Source of the DNA: JBBROS01 sp963752225
GTDB lineage: Bacteria; Pseudomonadota; Alphaproteobacteria; Acetobacterales; Acetobacteraceae
NCBI GenBank assembly: GCA_963752225.1
Contig: CAVVXS010000009.1
Span: 682,001 to 746,000, forward strand
Reading direction: 5' to 3'
Length of the DNA stretch: 64,000 nucleotides
The translations under genes were made by a program, and so were the position numbers. The notes under the pieces were generated by a model, which saw only the letters and a program-made list of their open reading frames with translations, ran no database searches and was not told where the DNA came from. How positions within the stretch are numbered: position 1 is the stretch's first letter; the number at the start of each line of letters is the position of its first letter. Below are positions 46,636 to 55,679 of this stretch, one piece after another.

Positions 46636-48747
46636 TCAATAGGCGGGGCTCGAAGCGCCGTGCAGGAGGTCCGGCGACGTATTCACACGTATGGTGAGCA
46701 CGTCGCCTGGCTGCAGTTCCGCGTCAGCCGGTGCGGCTATCGTCGTCCAGGCCGACCCGACCTGGCGGACAACCGCGATTTCCGCGTTCAATTCCAGCTT
46801 CGACCGGGCCGTCCCCTGTGACCCAACCAGCAATTCGCTCCGTTCGCGAAGGTTGGCCAGTCGTGTATTCAACTCGCCCAGTTGTATCCCCGATGCCTTC
46901 AACCCCTCGAGCAAGCTCAGCCGGCGGTCACTGATGAGCTTCTGCAATCGCAGGATCAACTCGTCCCGTTGCGTTCCGATCTGAATGAGGTTCTGGGTGG
47001 TTTGCATCCGTCGTGTCGACGCGGCCAACATCGCTCGCCGGCTCTCGGCCACGCGTGGACTGGGCAGCGAGCCGTTGCCGTAGAGCCGTGTGGACCGTTC
47101 CAGATCCTCCTTGTCCGATTGAAGGCCTTGCTCCTCCTGAACCTGCTCGGCTCTCAAGCTCGCGACCTGCTCGGCCGCGTGCTCAATCGCGTTCACGAGG
47201 AACTCCTTCTCCCGGTCGTGAACGGCCTGGCTCAGCTTGAGCGACTCTCCCTCGGCTTGAAGCAGTTGCGTCGTCACATCCGCGGACAAAGGCGCATCGC
47301 CGGGCGACAGCGGCCCAATCTCCGTCTTGCCCGCGAGCTCCGCTTGCAGGCGTGCAGCATGGACATGCTCTTTCGTGAGTTGCCCGGCAACCGAGGCGAT
47401 CTGTCCCTGCAGTTCAAGCAGATCGCCGGAGCCGAGCAACCGATTGTGCAGGATGCTGTAGCCACCCGCCAATGCGACGGCTTGCCTGATCGTCAGCGCA
47501 GGCCGGAACGGCTGCTGACCCGGATTGAGCACGTCTCCATTGACGTAGATCGGCCGATACTCCGCGATGCCGACGGAGATATCGCCGGGCTGGAGTGCGA
47601 CCACGTGCTGTTGGCCGTCCGGCGTCCGCTGCCGAAAGACCCTGGACGCCAACATCGCAATGATCTTGTCGCGCATGTCGACAACACTGAGGCCGCCCAC
47701 CCGCACGTCACCGAGCCCGGTGAGCGAAACTGTCCCATCCTGCTGCACCAGCGCGCGTTGCGCGAAGTCCGGCAAGCCCGCGACGCGGATCTCGATCGAG
47801 TCTCCGGCTCCGACGCGGTACTCCGCCCTTGCCGCAAGGGGAACCAGCACCATCAGCAGGATCGTGGCCCACCGACGCGGAGCGGCTGCAGCGGCAGGAA
47901 AGCGGGCCGCGCCCGTCATGGCTGGAGAGCGGCCGGTTTCGCCGAAGCAGGCAGTTCGGCCGCGCAGATCAGCGGCGACGTTGCGGCTGCGACGCATGCA
48001 CGACACTGCCGGTCGACGAAGGCCGGGGCGCAACGAAGGGTCGCCAGGACCCCCGAGGCCGATCCAGAACAGGTCGCGCCAAAGCGTCCCCGACGGATAA
48101 TAGGCCAGATCGATCGCAGCTTTGGCCGAGAAGATCACCTCCCGGTAAACGGTCGTCGGATCCGCCTCGTTGGTGAACAATGCACTCTCGTCGCGGAAGG
48201 CGGCCTGGCTTGGGCCGAGGATGCCGGGTTTGTGGTCCAGCACGCGTGCCAGCCAGCCTTGGAAGCAGTCGGCGAAGGCAAGCGATTCCGGCCGCGGCCC
48301 GACCATCGCCATCTCTCCCCGCAGAACATTCCACAACTGCGGGAGCTCATCCATTTTCGTCGCGTAAAGGATCCGTCCGACCCGCGTCATCCGCGCATCG
48401 CCCACGCGGGTGAGCGGCAGGCCGTTCCTGCTCTCGGTGGTGCGGAATTTGCGGAACTTCAACATGTGGAACGGCCGGCCATGATGACCGAGACGGACCT
48501 GCGCGAAGAGGACCGGCCTTCCGCTCTCAAGCAGGATCGCCGCTGCGATCAACAGGATGGCGGGCGCCAAGGCGAGCAGCAGCAAGCCGGCGATCGCGAT
48601 ATCCACCGGGCGGCGCGCGCGGTCGCTCAGCCGGCGTCGTCCGAGTTGCTCGCCTTGCGCCGGATCGCCTTGCATGAGCCCCGGCGCCCCAGCGACCGCG
48701 GGCTCAATGGCCGAGAGAGCGGGCAAATGCATCGGTGATGAAGTCAA
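46636..48747 (-). CDS. Fusion of initiating sugar transferase and ExoF-like polysaccharide export protein
   Basis: 703 residues in one uninterrupted frame. Residues ~30-260 are a bacterial sugar transferase (WcaJ/PglC fold): a membrane helix (IAIAGLLLLALAPAILLIAA), then MLKFRKFRT, KMDELPQLWNVLRGEM and MVGPRPES. After a linker a second hydrophobic segment (WATILLMVLVPLAARA) leads to a Poly_export domain (YRVGAGDSIEIRVAGLPDF), an SLBB-like block (VNGDVLNPGQQPF), and a long coiled-coil region. The start TTG 48747 has GAGGAGG 6 bases upstream. ATG 47919 could start ExoF alone, but lacks a site. The fusion would place the transferase in the cytoplasm and ExoF in the periplasm. Confidence 0.78.
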   Translation of the reverse strand: MTSSPMHLPALSAIEPAVAGAPGLMQGDPAQGEQLGRRRLSDRARRPVDIAIAGLLLLALAPAILLIAAAILLESGRPVLFAQVRLGHHGRPFHMLKFRKFRTTESRNGLPLTRVGDARMTRVGRILYATKMDELPQLWNVLRGEMAMVGPRPESLAFADCFQGWLARVLDHKPGILGPSQAAFRDESALFTNEADPTTVYREVIFSAKAAIDLAYYPSGTLWRDLFWIGLGGPGDPSLRPGLRRPAVSCMRRSRNVAADLRGRTACFGETGRSPAMTGAARFPAAAAAPRRWATILLMVLVPLAARAEYRVGAGDSIEIRVAGLPDFAQRALVQQDGTVSLTGLGDVRVGGLSVVDMRDKIIAMLASRVFRQRTPDGQQHVVALQPGDISVGIAEYRPIYVNGDVLNPGQQPFRPALTIRQAVALAGGYSILHNRLLGSGDLLELQGQIASVAGQLTKEHVHAARLQAELAGKTEIGPLSPGDAPLSADVTTQLLQAEGESLKLSQAVHDREKEFLVNAIEHAAEQVASLRAEQVQEEQGLQSDKEDLERSTRLYGNGSLPSPRVAESRRAMLAASTRRMQTTQNLIQIGTQRDELILRLQKLISDRRLSLLEGLKASGIQLGELNTRLANLRERSELLVGSQGTARSKLELNAEIAVVRQVGSAWTTIAAPADAELQPGDVLTIRVNTSPDLLHGASSPAY

Positions 48748-49816
48748 GCTGCGCCTCCTCAAGCTTCGGATGCAGCGGAAGCGTCAGCTCCCGTTCGGCG
48801 TAGTCTTCCGTGACGCTCAAGCTGACCGCGGGGAACCGGCGGCGGTAGAACGAGAACCGATGCACCGGCGGATAGTGCACGGTCGTCTGTACGCCGGCCG
48901 CGCGCAGCCGTTCGGCAACCCGGGATCGGCAGGCGCCAGTCGGAAGCACGACCGGCATGATGTGATGGCTCGAACGCATGCCCTCGGCGAAGGGGACGAT
49001 GACGTTTGGCACCCGTTCCGCCAGCAGCCTCCGGTAGACCAAAGCAAGTGCGGCGCGGCGGCCGTTCCACGCGCCCAGCCGCTTGAGTTGCGCGAGGCCG
49101 ATGGCCGCGCGCAACTCGTCCATTCGATAGTTGAAGCCGAGCATGATCACGTCGTAGCCGGGCGTTGGCTTGGAATGGCGCTCGAACGTGCCGCTCGTCA
49201 GGCCATGACCACGCAGACGCCGCAGGCGCTCGCACAGGGCGGGATCGGCCGCGACGATCATCCCGCCCTCCGCCGTGGTCATGTTCTTGTTGCCGTAGAA
49301 GCTGAAGACGGCGGCGTCGCCGAACGTTCCGGCCTCCGGAAGCCCGGCGCAGTGCGCAGCATCCTCGAGGATCACGAGCCCGCGGGCGGCGGCAAACTCC
49401 CGCCAGGCCTGCCGGTCGATCAGGTAGCCCGCGTAATGGACCAGGATGATCGCCCGGGTGCGGGCCGTACACTTCGCCGCCGCATCGGCGCGCGACATCA
49501 CTGGCTTGTCGACCAATTCGATGTCGACGAAAACGGGCAACGCCCCGACGTACAGCACGCAATTGGCCGTGGCCACGAACGTCAGCGCCGGGACCAGCAC
49601 CTCGTCTCCGTGACCGATCCCCAACGCCTCCATGGCGATATGGAGACCGCCCGTGCAGGAACTCACGGCGATCGCATCGGCTGCGTTGTGTGCGCGGGCA
49701 AACTCCTGCTCGAACAACTGCACCCGTTCGCCCATCGTCACCCAGCCACTGTCGATGACCTCCATCAAGGCGGCCTTCTCGTCCGGGCCGAGGTTCGGCT
49801 CCGCAGTGGCAAGCAT
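48704..49816 (-). CDS. DegT/DnrJ/EryC1/StrS aminotransferase
   Basis: 370 residues, PLP enzyme that adds an amino group to a keto-sugar nucleotide. The catalytic Lys177 lies in FYGNKNMTTAEGG; EDAAHCAG carries the Asp that contacts the pyridine ring. ATG 49816 is preceded by GGGAGAG. It lies 29 bp after the nucleotidyltransferase, and its end overlaps the fusion gene start by 44 bases. The product, an amino sugar, gives a point where an aminoacyl or acyl group could be attached to the EPS. Confidence 0.9.
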   Translation of the reverse strand: MLATAEPNLGPDEKAALMEVIDSGWVTMGERVQLFEQEFARAHNAADAIAVSSCTGGLHIAMEALGIGHGDEVLVPALTFVATANCVLYVGALPVFVDIELVDKPVMSRADAAAKCTARTRAIILVHYAGYLIDRQAWREFAAARGLVILEDAAHCAGLPEAGTFGDAAVFSFYGNKNMTTAEGGMIVAADPALCERLRRLRGHGLTSGTFERHSKPTPGYDVIMLGFNYRMDELRAAIGLAQLKRLGAWNGRRAALALVYRRLLAERVPNVIVPFAEGMRSSHHIMPVVLPTGACRSRVAERLRAAGVQTTVHYPPVHRFSFYRRRFPAVSLSVTEDYAERELTLPLHPKLEEAQLDFITDAFARSLGH

Positions 49817-49845
49817 GCGTCTCTCCCGACAGGCGGATGTGTGCC

Positions 49846-50574
49846 TTACGCCAGCACGTGACGTGGCGTGATGAGGCCTTCCGACGAATGGTCGTCCCAC
49901 TCGATCTGCTGGGCTCGTTGGAAGTCGTCCACCCGGCCGATATCGAGCCAGAGTCCGTGATGGCGGAATGTGTGCACGGGAGCTTTGGCCTCCAGCATAC
50001 CGAAGACGAGATTGTCGAACCCGAACGGAATGCCGCTCGGCACGAAGTCCAGGACAGGCGGATCCATGAGATAAGCGCCCATGCTGACCGCATTCATGTA
50101 GGTCGGCTTCTCGGTGAACTGGGTGACGACGCCGTCGAGGTCCTCGATGACGCCGAACTCGGTCCTGGTCGCCCGGGTCGTCGTTGCGATGGTGAGCGGT
50201 CCAGCGTGCTTGCGGTGACACGCAAGGAAATCGCTCAAGCGCAAATCCGTCAAAACGTCGCCATTCAAGACCAGGAACGTGCAATCCAGCTCTTCTCGAA
50301 TCAGGTCCAACGGCCCGATCGTCCCGAGCGGCTCCGTTTCATAAGTATACTTGATGTTGAGACCCCATTGCCGGCCGTCGCCGCAGAAACTTTGAATGAG
50401 ATGACCGAGGTATCCGGTCGTGATGTAGACGTCCTTCATCCCGTTTCTGCGAACCCATTTGAGCAGGACCTCCAGCACGGGCCGTGAGCCGATCGGCATC
50501 AGTGGTTTCGGAAGCACCGACGTGTAGGGCTGCAGGCGGGTGCCCTTCCCGCCAGCCTGTATCACCGCCTTCAT
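49846..50574 (-). CDS. Sugar nucleotidyltransferase (NTP-transferase family)
   Basis: 242 residues. The signature is MKAVIQAGGKGTRLQPYTS then PKPLMPIGSRP, and GDVLTD gives the metal-binding Asp. It activates a sugar phosphate to an NDP-sugar. Without the C-terminal beta-helix of GlmU-type enzymes, it fits short mannose-1-P guanylyltransferase or glucose-1-P nucleotidyltransferase branches. ATG 50574 has GGAGG nearby. It is divergent from the ExoP-like gene across 233 bp, where a promoter region is expected. Confidence 0.9.
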   Translation of the reverse strand: MKAVIQAGGKGTRLQPYTSVLPKPLMPIGSRPVLEVLLKWVRRNGMKDVYITTGYLGHLIQSFCGDGRQWGLNIKYTYETEPLGTIGPLDLIREELDCTFLVLNGDVLTDLRLSDFLACHRKHAGPLTIATTTRATRTEFGVIEDLDGVVTQFTEKPTYMNAVSMGAYLMDPPVLDFVPSGIPFGFDNLVFGMLEAKAPVHTFRHHGLWLDIGRVDDFQRAQQIEWDDHSSEGLITPRHVLA

Positions 50575-50807
50575 ATTCGTTCCCCTCCTGTGAGGATGGC
50601 TTTAACAAGCATTTCCGGAACCGGCACACATCGTGCGTTTGAACGAGGACAAGCCGGAGCCGAAAAGATATTTGTTGTGGGTGGGGAGCGGTTGCTACGC
50701 ACCTTTCAGGATGGCGGAGACCGTCGTGCATGCCGGAAGCGATGCAGTGGCGGGAACGGTATCGGTGACGGCGATCAAGGCCAGGCGTTGGAGGGTGACC
50801 CGCCGAA

Positions 50808-53102
50808 ATGCATGAGCCAACGATCGAGCATTCGGGCCCGGTGCCGGCTGCGCTGCAGGTCCGCCAGATCACGAACACGGTCTGGCGCCGGAAAGGTCTC
50901 GTGTTGGCCGTTGCCGGCATCGGCACCTTGCTCGTCGGCGTCGCCGGCTTCGCGCTGCCTCCGCGCTATACCGCGGTGGCGGAGATCGTCGTCGGGACCG
51001 GCGGCGTGCCGGCTTCGGTCAGCGGCGCCAAAGGGTCCGCTGCGGCCCCGGAAAACTCGGCCATCGACACTCAGATCGCGATGCTGACGTCGAACTCACT
51101 GCTGTGCGGGGTCGTGGAGAACCTCTCGACGCGGCCGGATTTTGCGGCCGCATCCCTGCCGCAAGCGGCCACGCCGCTGACCGGTTTCGGGGCGGTCCGC
51201 TCGTCGGTCAGTGCGGCTCTGGCTCGCGTCAAGGCACTGCTTCCGACGCTGCCGAAACCGGAGCGCGACGAATGCGGCCGCCCGGCAGGAGCGCCAGGCC
51301 CGGCACTCGGCGAACTCAAGGCCGGCCTGAAAGTCTTCCAGCAACGGCGCTCGTTGATCATAGCGGTCAGCTTCACGGCGCAGAATGCCTCGCAAGCAGC
51401 AATCGTCGCGAACGCGGTCGTGGAGCAGGATGTCGCGCAACAAGCCCGTGCGAGGCGTGAGCAGGCGGCGCGCACGGTGGAATGGCTGGATCGGCAGCTC
51501 GCGGCCACCGCAGCGGCGCACGACGACGCGGACGTCGCCGTCCGGCAATTGCGGCTTACCAGCGGCGCCGATCCCGTGGAAGCGGACAGCCTGCGCCCAT
51601 TGATGGAAGCAAGACGGCAACTCGCGATCATACAATCGGAATACACCCGGCAGCAGGCCCTGCTGGCTCGGGTTCGCCGACTGCAGCAGGAACAAGCCGA
51701 TCCTGCGGCGCTGGTCGCGGCACTCGGGATCGCCCCATCCCCTCGCGATGCCTCGAACTCGCAACTCGCCGATGACGTCCGCGAGGCGGTCGGGCGGCTC
51801 GAGGGCCAAGTGCGGTTCGATCAGCTCCAGACGCAGGCGATCGGCAGCCAGATCGACAGCCTGCAACAAAGCATGGCAGCAAGCGCCGCCGAGCAGAAAT
51901 CGCTGGCGTCGCTGCAGCAGCGTTCCGCCGCCCTCGCTCGGTTGCTCGACGACCTTCAGCGCCGTCGCGAGCAAAGCATCCAGGAGCGTGACCTGGCGGC
52001 GTCGGAGGCGAGCGTCTTCACGCTCGCCGGAACCCCGCAGCGACCCAGCTCCGTCGGGCCGCTGTTGCTGATCCCTCCCGGTTTCATCGTCTTTTCCCTG
52101 CTCGGGGCCGTCATTGCCGTCGGATGGGAGCGCCTCGACCGTAGCTTCCGGAACGAGCAGGACGTGAGCAAGGTGCTTGGGATCCCTTGTCTCGGGCTGG
52201 TGCCGGAGGTTACCCGTGGTCGTCTCGCCATTCGCGGCGACCGATCGCCGAGCGATGAACGGCCCTCCTACCAGCAGGCGATCCGGTCGGTGCTGGTCAC
52301 GGTGCTCGAGCTCGCGCGAACGGAGCGCGAGCCGAGGATCGTGCTGGTAACGTCCAGCGTTCCGGGCGAAGGGACGTCCACGTTGGCCCGGAGTCTGGGA
52401 TCGTCCGCGGCGCGGCTCGGCCAGCGCGTGCTGTTGATCGACCTGAGCCAGGGTCGGTCCAGCCTGTCCGCCGACGGCCGGTCCCATGGTATCGACGCTG
52501 ACTTGATGCTGGACGATCGTGACGACGTTGAGAGCGGCACGATCCGTCAAGTGGATGATCGTGGTTACGACTACCTGTCGGGCGAAGACATCGGCCTCGA
52601 CCTACTGGGTTACCTCGTCAGCAAGTCGGGGCAGCAGCTGTTCCCGAGACTGCGCCGTCGGTATGATTGCGTGATCATCGACGGGCCTCCGGTGCTTGCC
52701 TCCCCTGAAACGCGCATCATGGCATCCGTCGCCGATGCGGTTGTGATCGCGGTCCGCTGGGGCGAGACAAGGCAGGAAGTGGTCTGGAACGCCGTCCACG
52801 TGCTTCAGCGCTCGGGCATCGCCAGCGGTCACGTGTCCGCACGTCTCGAGGCCGTCCTGACCCGCGCCAACCTGCCGGCCCACGCCCGCTATCGGCATGG
52901 AGACGCGGCGGAACTTCTCGTCACCTACGACCGGCCGAATTCGGGGCTCGCCCGATTGACCTCCGCCACGCGGCAACTTCCCCGCCCCGTCCCCTACCCG
53001 CCCAGGCGCAACCGACTGGTCGCGGCCTTGGGCAGGGTTGTGCGGCGCTGCCTGACGAAACCGGAGTCGCGGTTGCGGACCGACACCGCCAAATCCCGAT
53101 GA
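50808..53102 (+). CDS. Wzc/ExoP-like polysaccharide co-polymerase with degenerate kinase domain
   Basis: 764 residues. The N-terminal Wzz-type domain is bounded by helices near residues 33-51 and 415-440 with a long coiled-coil between. The C-terminal part is BY-kinase-like: the P-loop reads SSVPGEGTSTLARSLG with Thr523 where Lys is expected, Walker A' LLIDLSQGRS lacks the usual Asp, and Walker B VIIDGPPVL is intact. No Tyr-rich tail is seen. It probably sets polymer length or couples to export without normal kinase activity. The ATG 50808 has GGAGGG 12 bases upstream. The next gene overlaps as ATGA. Confidence 0.87.
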   Translation: MHEPTIEHSGPVPAALQVRQITNTVWRRKGLVLAVAGIGTLLVGVAGFALPPRYTAVAEIVVGTGGVPASVSGAKGSAAAPENSAIDTQIAMLTSNSLLCGVVENLSTRPDFAAASLPQAATPLTGFGAVRSSVSAALARVKALLPTLPKPERDECGRPAGAPGPALGELKAGLKVFQQRRSLIIAVSFTAQNASQAAIVANAVVEQDVAQQARARREQAARTVEWLDRQLAATAAAHDDADVAVRQLRLTSGADPVEADSLRPLMEARRQLAIIQSEYTRQQALLARVRRLQQEQADPAALVAALGIAPSPRDASNSQLADDVREAVGRLEGQVRFDQLQTQAIGSQIDSLQQSMAASAAEQKSLASLQQRSAALARLLDDLQRRREQSIQERDLAASEASVFTLAGTPQRPSSVGPLLLIPPGFIVFSLLGAVIAVGWERLDRSFRNEQDVSKVLGIPCLGLVPEVTRGRLAIRGDRSPSDERPSYQQAIRSVLVTVLELARTEREPRIVLVTSSVPGEGTSTLARSLGSSAARLGQRVLLIDLSQGRSSLSADGRSHGIDADLMLDDRDDVESGTIRQVDDRGYDYLSGEDIGLDLLGYLVSKSGQQLFPRLRRRYDCVIIDGPPVLASPETRIMASVADAVVIAVRWGETRQEVVWNAVHVLQRSGIASGHVSARLEAVLTRANLPAHARYRHGDAAELLVTYDRPNSGLARLTSATRQLPRPVPYPPRRNRLVAALGRVVRRCLTKPESRLRTDTAKSR

Positions 53103-54262
53103 GCAAACGTCACGGTCAGCCCAGGCCCGGCAAGCTGCGCTGGTGTTTCGACTCCCCTGGAGAACGGTCGCTCCGCGTGCTTCGCGGCGATACCGCGGAG
53201 ACCGGTGGTGCGGAGGCGCAAGTGGCTTATCTGGCGAAGGCGTTCGCCGACTTGGGTCACCTCGTGACGCTGATTTACGGTGACGGGCGGGCAAGCCGAC
53301 CGCCGGTCACGGTTGGGGGCATCGTTTGCCTGGACGTCGCAGCAGCCTGGCGCTGGCCGGCCAGCATCGCGAGGCTTTGGCGTGCGTTGCAGCGGCTTGC
53401 GCCCGACATCGTCTATGCCCGACTGCCCTACGACTTCCTTTGCCTGCTTGGCTTGTCCGCTTGGTCGCGGCCGGGCGCACGCTTCGTCTACTCCTTCGCC
53501 AGCGACACGCACTGCCGGATGGGACAGGTCTACGACTACAATCGGTGGTTCCACGAACCGCTTTATGCACTCGGCCTGAAGAGTGCCGACCGGATCGCAT
53601 TCCAACATGTCGGCCAACTCCGGCTGGCCAGCCCTCGCTGTCGAGACCGCATGTTCCACGTGCCAAACCTGCTGTGCACGACCGGCTCCTCGGGACGTTC
53701 ATACGCTCGGGCGACGATCGACGCGATCTGGGTCGGCCGGATCCGCCCGGAAAAGCGTCTCGAGCGATTTCTTGACCTGGCCGCGTCGTTGCCGGACTGC
53801 CGTTTCGCGGTCGTTGGCGGCTTCGACGTGACATTGCTTGGGCGGGAGCGATGCTCGCTCGAGCAGCGGCTCCATAGCCTCCCGAACGTCGACTATTGCG
53901 GTGCGCGGCAGTCGACGGAGGTGATTGCGCTGATGGCTGCCAGCAAGGTCCTGTTGAATACGTCGGACTTCGAAGGTTTCCCCAATACCATGCTCGAGGC
54001 GTGGGGCGTTGGAGTCCCCGTCGTGTCGCTGTTGATTGATCCCGGAGGGATCATCGAGCGCGAGCAGCTCGGTCGCGTGAGCGGCAACGCCGATTGCTTG
54101 CGGAGCGACGTGCAGGCTCTGGCGGGCTCGGAGGCGCTGAACCGGGTGTGCGGCGATCGCGGCCTCGCCTACGTGCGGCGTCAGCATAGCTTCGCCGCTG
54201 TATACAACGCTTTCGTGAAGGGTCTCGGGCTGAATGAAGAGCCTCTCGCCGTTCCGCGGTGA
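53099..54262 (+). CDS. Family 4 glycosyltransferase
   Basis: 387 residues, GT-B fold. TAETGGAEAQVAYLAKAF opens the N-terminal domain; AIWVGRIRPEKRLERFLDLA and NTSDFEGFPNTMLEAWGVG are the C-terminal donor-binding blocks. The start overlaps the co-polymerase stop (ATGA), and its end overlaps the polymerase gene by 29 bases. It builds the EPS repeat unit. The first 25 residues are unlike other GT4s. Confidence 0.88.
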   Translation: MSKRHGQPRPGKLRWCFDSPGERSLRVLRGDTAETGGAEAQVAYLAKAFADLGHLVTLIYGDGRASRPPVTVGGIVCLDVAAAWRWPASIARLWRALQRLAPDIVYARLPYDFLCLLGLSAWSRPGARFVYSFASDTHCRMGQVYDYNRWFHEPLYALGLKSADRIAFQHVGQLRLASPRCRDRMFHVPNLLCTTGSSGRSYARATIDAIWVGRIRPEKRLERFLDLAASLPDCRFAVVGGFDVTLLGRERCSLEQRLHSLPNVDYCGARQSTEVIALMAASKVLLNTSDFEGFPNTMLEAWGVGVPVVSLLIDPGGIIEREQLGRVSGNADCLRSDVQALAGSEALNRVCGDRGLAYVRRQHSFAAVYNAFVKGLGLNEEPLAVPR

Positions 54263-55679
54263 GCCGGCATTTCGATGGGCGCTGCCGGCCTTGCTGGCGT
54301 GCGCCTTGCCGACGATGTTGGCTGCCGGGCTTGTGCTCTGGGCCGACCCGGCTGCCCCTGTCTTGCTGATCGCCGGCGGGTTCGGTGCTGCCGTGGCGCT
54401 GGCCTTGCTGCAATATCCCGGCGTCATCTGGAGCTTGGCCCTCCTGCTCAGCCTGGTGCCGTTCGGCCTTCGCCCGCCCTCGCTTGACCTTGCTTATACG
54501 GCGGCCGTCAACGGCTCCATCGCACTCGCCTTCGCGTCGTGGCTGCTGCAGGCGGGAACGAGACGCGGCGGCGTCGTGTTCGGTCCGACCGCGATCGCGC
54601 TCGTGCTGTTTCTCGCCTGGGCGTTCGTTACCTCGGCCTGGGCTCCCGACGCGGTCGAAGCTCGTAAGAAACTCATCGCGTTCACAACGGATCTTATTCT
54701 GTTTGTTGTTGTATCGGACCGGATGCGCGATGTGCGGAGCGTCGACGAGCTGATGGCGGTCCTGCGGATCATTGGCTGGATCATGGTGGGCTGCGGCCTG
54801 TACGTCCTGCTCGACAGCGGCTTTCAGTTCGGCTCCAGGCTGAAAGTGTTCGGCACGAACGAAAACGAATTCGGGCTCACTCTGGTGGCGATGATCCCCG
54901 GCGCCGTCTGGCCGGTGTTGCGGCGCCGGCCCGGCCGACGCGGGCTGATGATGGCGATGAGCATTGCCTTCATCGTGTGCGCATTGATGCTCATTGCGCT
55001 CACCGGATCACGCGGCAGCTCCATCTCCCTTATACTGGTTCTTCTGGCCTTCTCGCTATCGCGGCCGATGCGGCCTTGGGGGCTCGCCGGATTGGCGATG
55101 CTGTCGGTTTGCCTCATGAGCGCGCCGTTCGTCCTCGACTCGGTGCTCAACCGATTTGCCGACCAAGAAGGCGGGGAGTTCGGCGGTCGCGACGTGCTCT
55201 GGAGAGCGGCACTGATGCTGATCTCCGACATGCCGTGGACCGGTGCCGGCGTCGGCAACGGGCCGGCCGCGCTGCACAGCTACATCGCCTCCCTGACGAA
55301 CGACTTCAACCACCACGCCAACCTGCCAAGTCACAACCCCCTGCTCGACGTGGGGAGCGAGACGGGCGTGTTAGGCATCGTGCTTTATTTCAGCGCCTGC
55401 CTCGTCGCATTCTGTCAGTTCTTCGGCGCCAAGGCTCGGTCGGTCATGCGGCGCCCGGAGATGGCCGGGTATTTTCCCTTAGTTCTTGGCGTCGGCGCCG
55501 GCTATGCGACATCGTGGTTAAAGGGCGGCGGTGGCGAAGACCAACCCACTCTTTTCCTGGTGCTCGTGCTGTTGGTGATACCGTCCCGACTTGCCCAGAC
55601 TTTCGACGCCGCCGCAATGCCGCGTGTCGGGCAGATCCGCCGAGCCGTGGCGAGCGCGTCGGGCGGCGTGAGCCGATGA
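54234..55679 (+). CDS. O-antigen ligase/polymerase-type EPS polymerase (Wzy-like)
   Basis: 481 residues with about 11-12 membrane helices and a large periplasmic loop with FNHHANLPSHNPLLDVGSE. The pattern of SHNxxL and Arg/Gly-rich TGSRGSS fits the O-antigen ligase/Wzy family, which joins repeat units at the periplasmic face. It lies between the glycosyltransferase and flippase genes with overlapping ends (29 bp and ATGA), which strongly supports a Wzx/Wzy-dependent pathway. Confidence 0.87.
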   Translation: MKSLSPFRGEPAFRWALPALLACALPTMLAAGLVLWADPAAPVLLIAGGFGAAVALALLQYPGVIWSLALLLSLVPFGLRPPSLDLAYTAAVNGSIALAFASWLLQAGTRRGGVVFGPTAIALVLFLAWAFVTSAWAPDAVEARKKLIAFTTDLILFVVVSDRMRDVRSVDELMAVLRIIGWIMVGCGLYVLLDSGFQFGSRLKVFGTNENEFGLTLVAMIPGAVWPVLRRRPGRRGLMMAMSIAFIVCALMLIALTGSRGSSISLILVLLAFSLSRPMRPWGLAGLAMLSVCLMSAPFVLDSVLNRFADQEGGEFGGRDVLWRAALMLISDMPWTGAGVGNGPAALHSYIASLTNDFNHHANLPSHNPLLDVGSETGVLGIVLYFSACLVAFCQFFGAKARSVMRRPEMAGYFPLVLGVGAGYATSWLKGGGGEDQPTLFLVLVLLVIPSRLAQTFDAAAMPRVGQIRRAVASASGGVSR

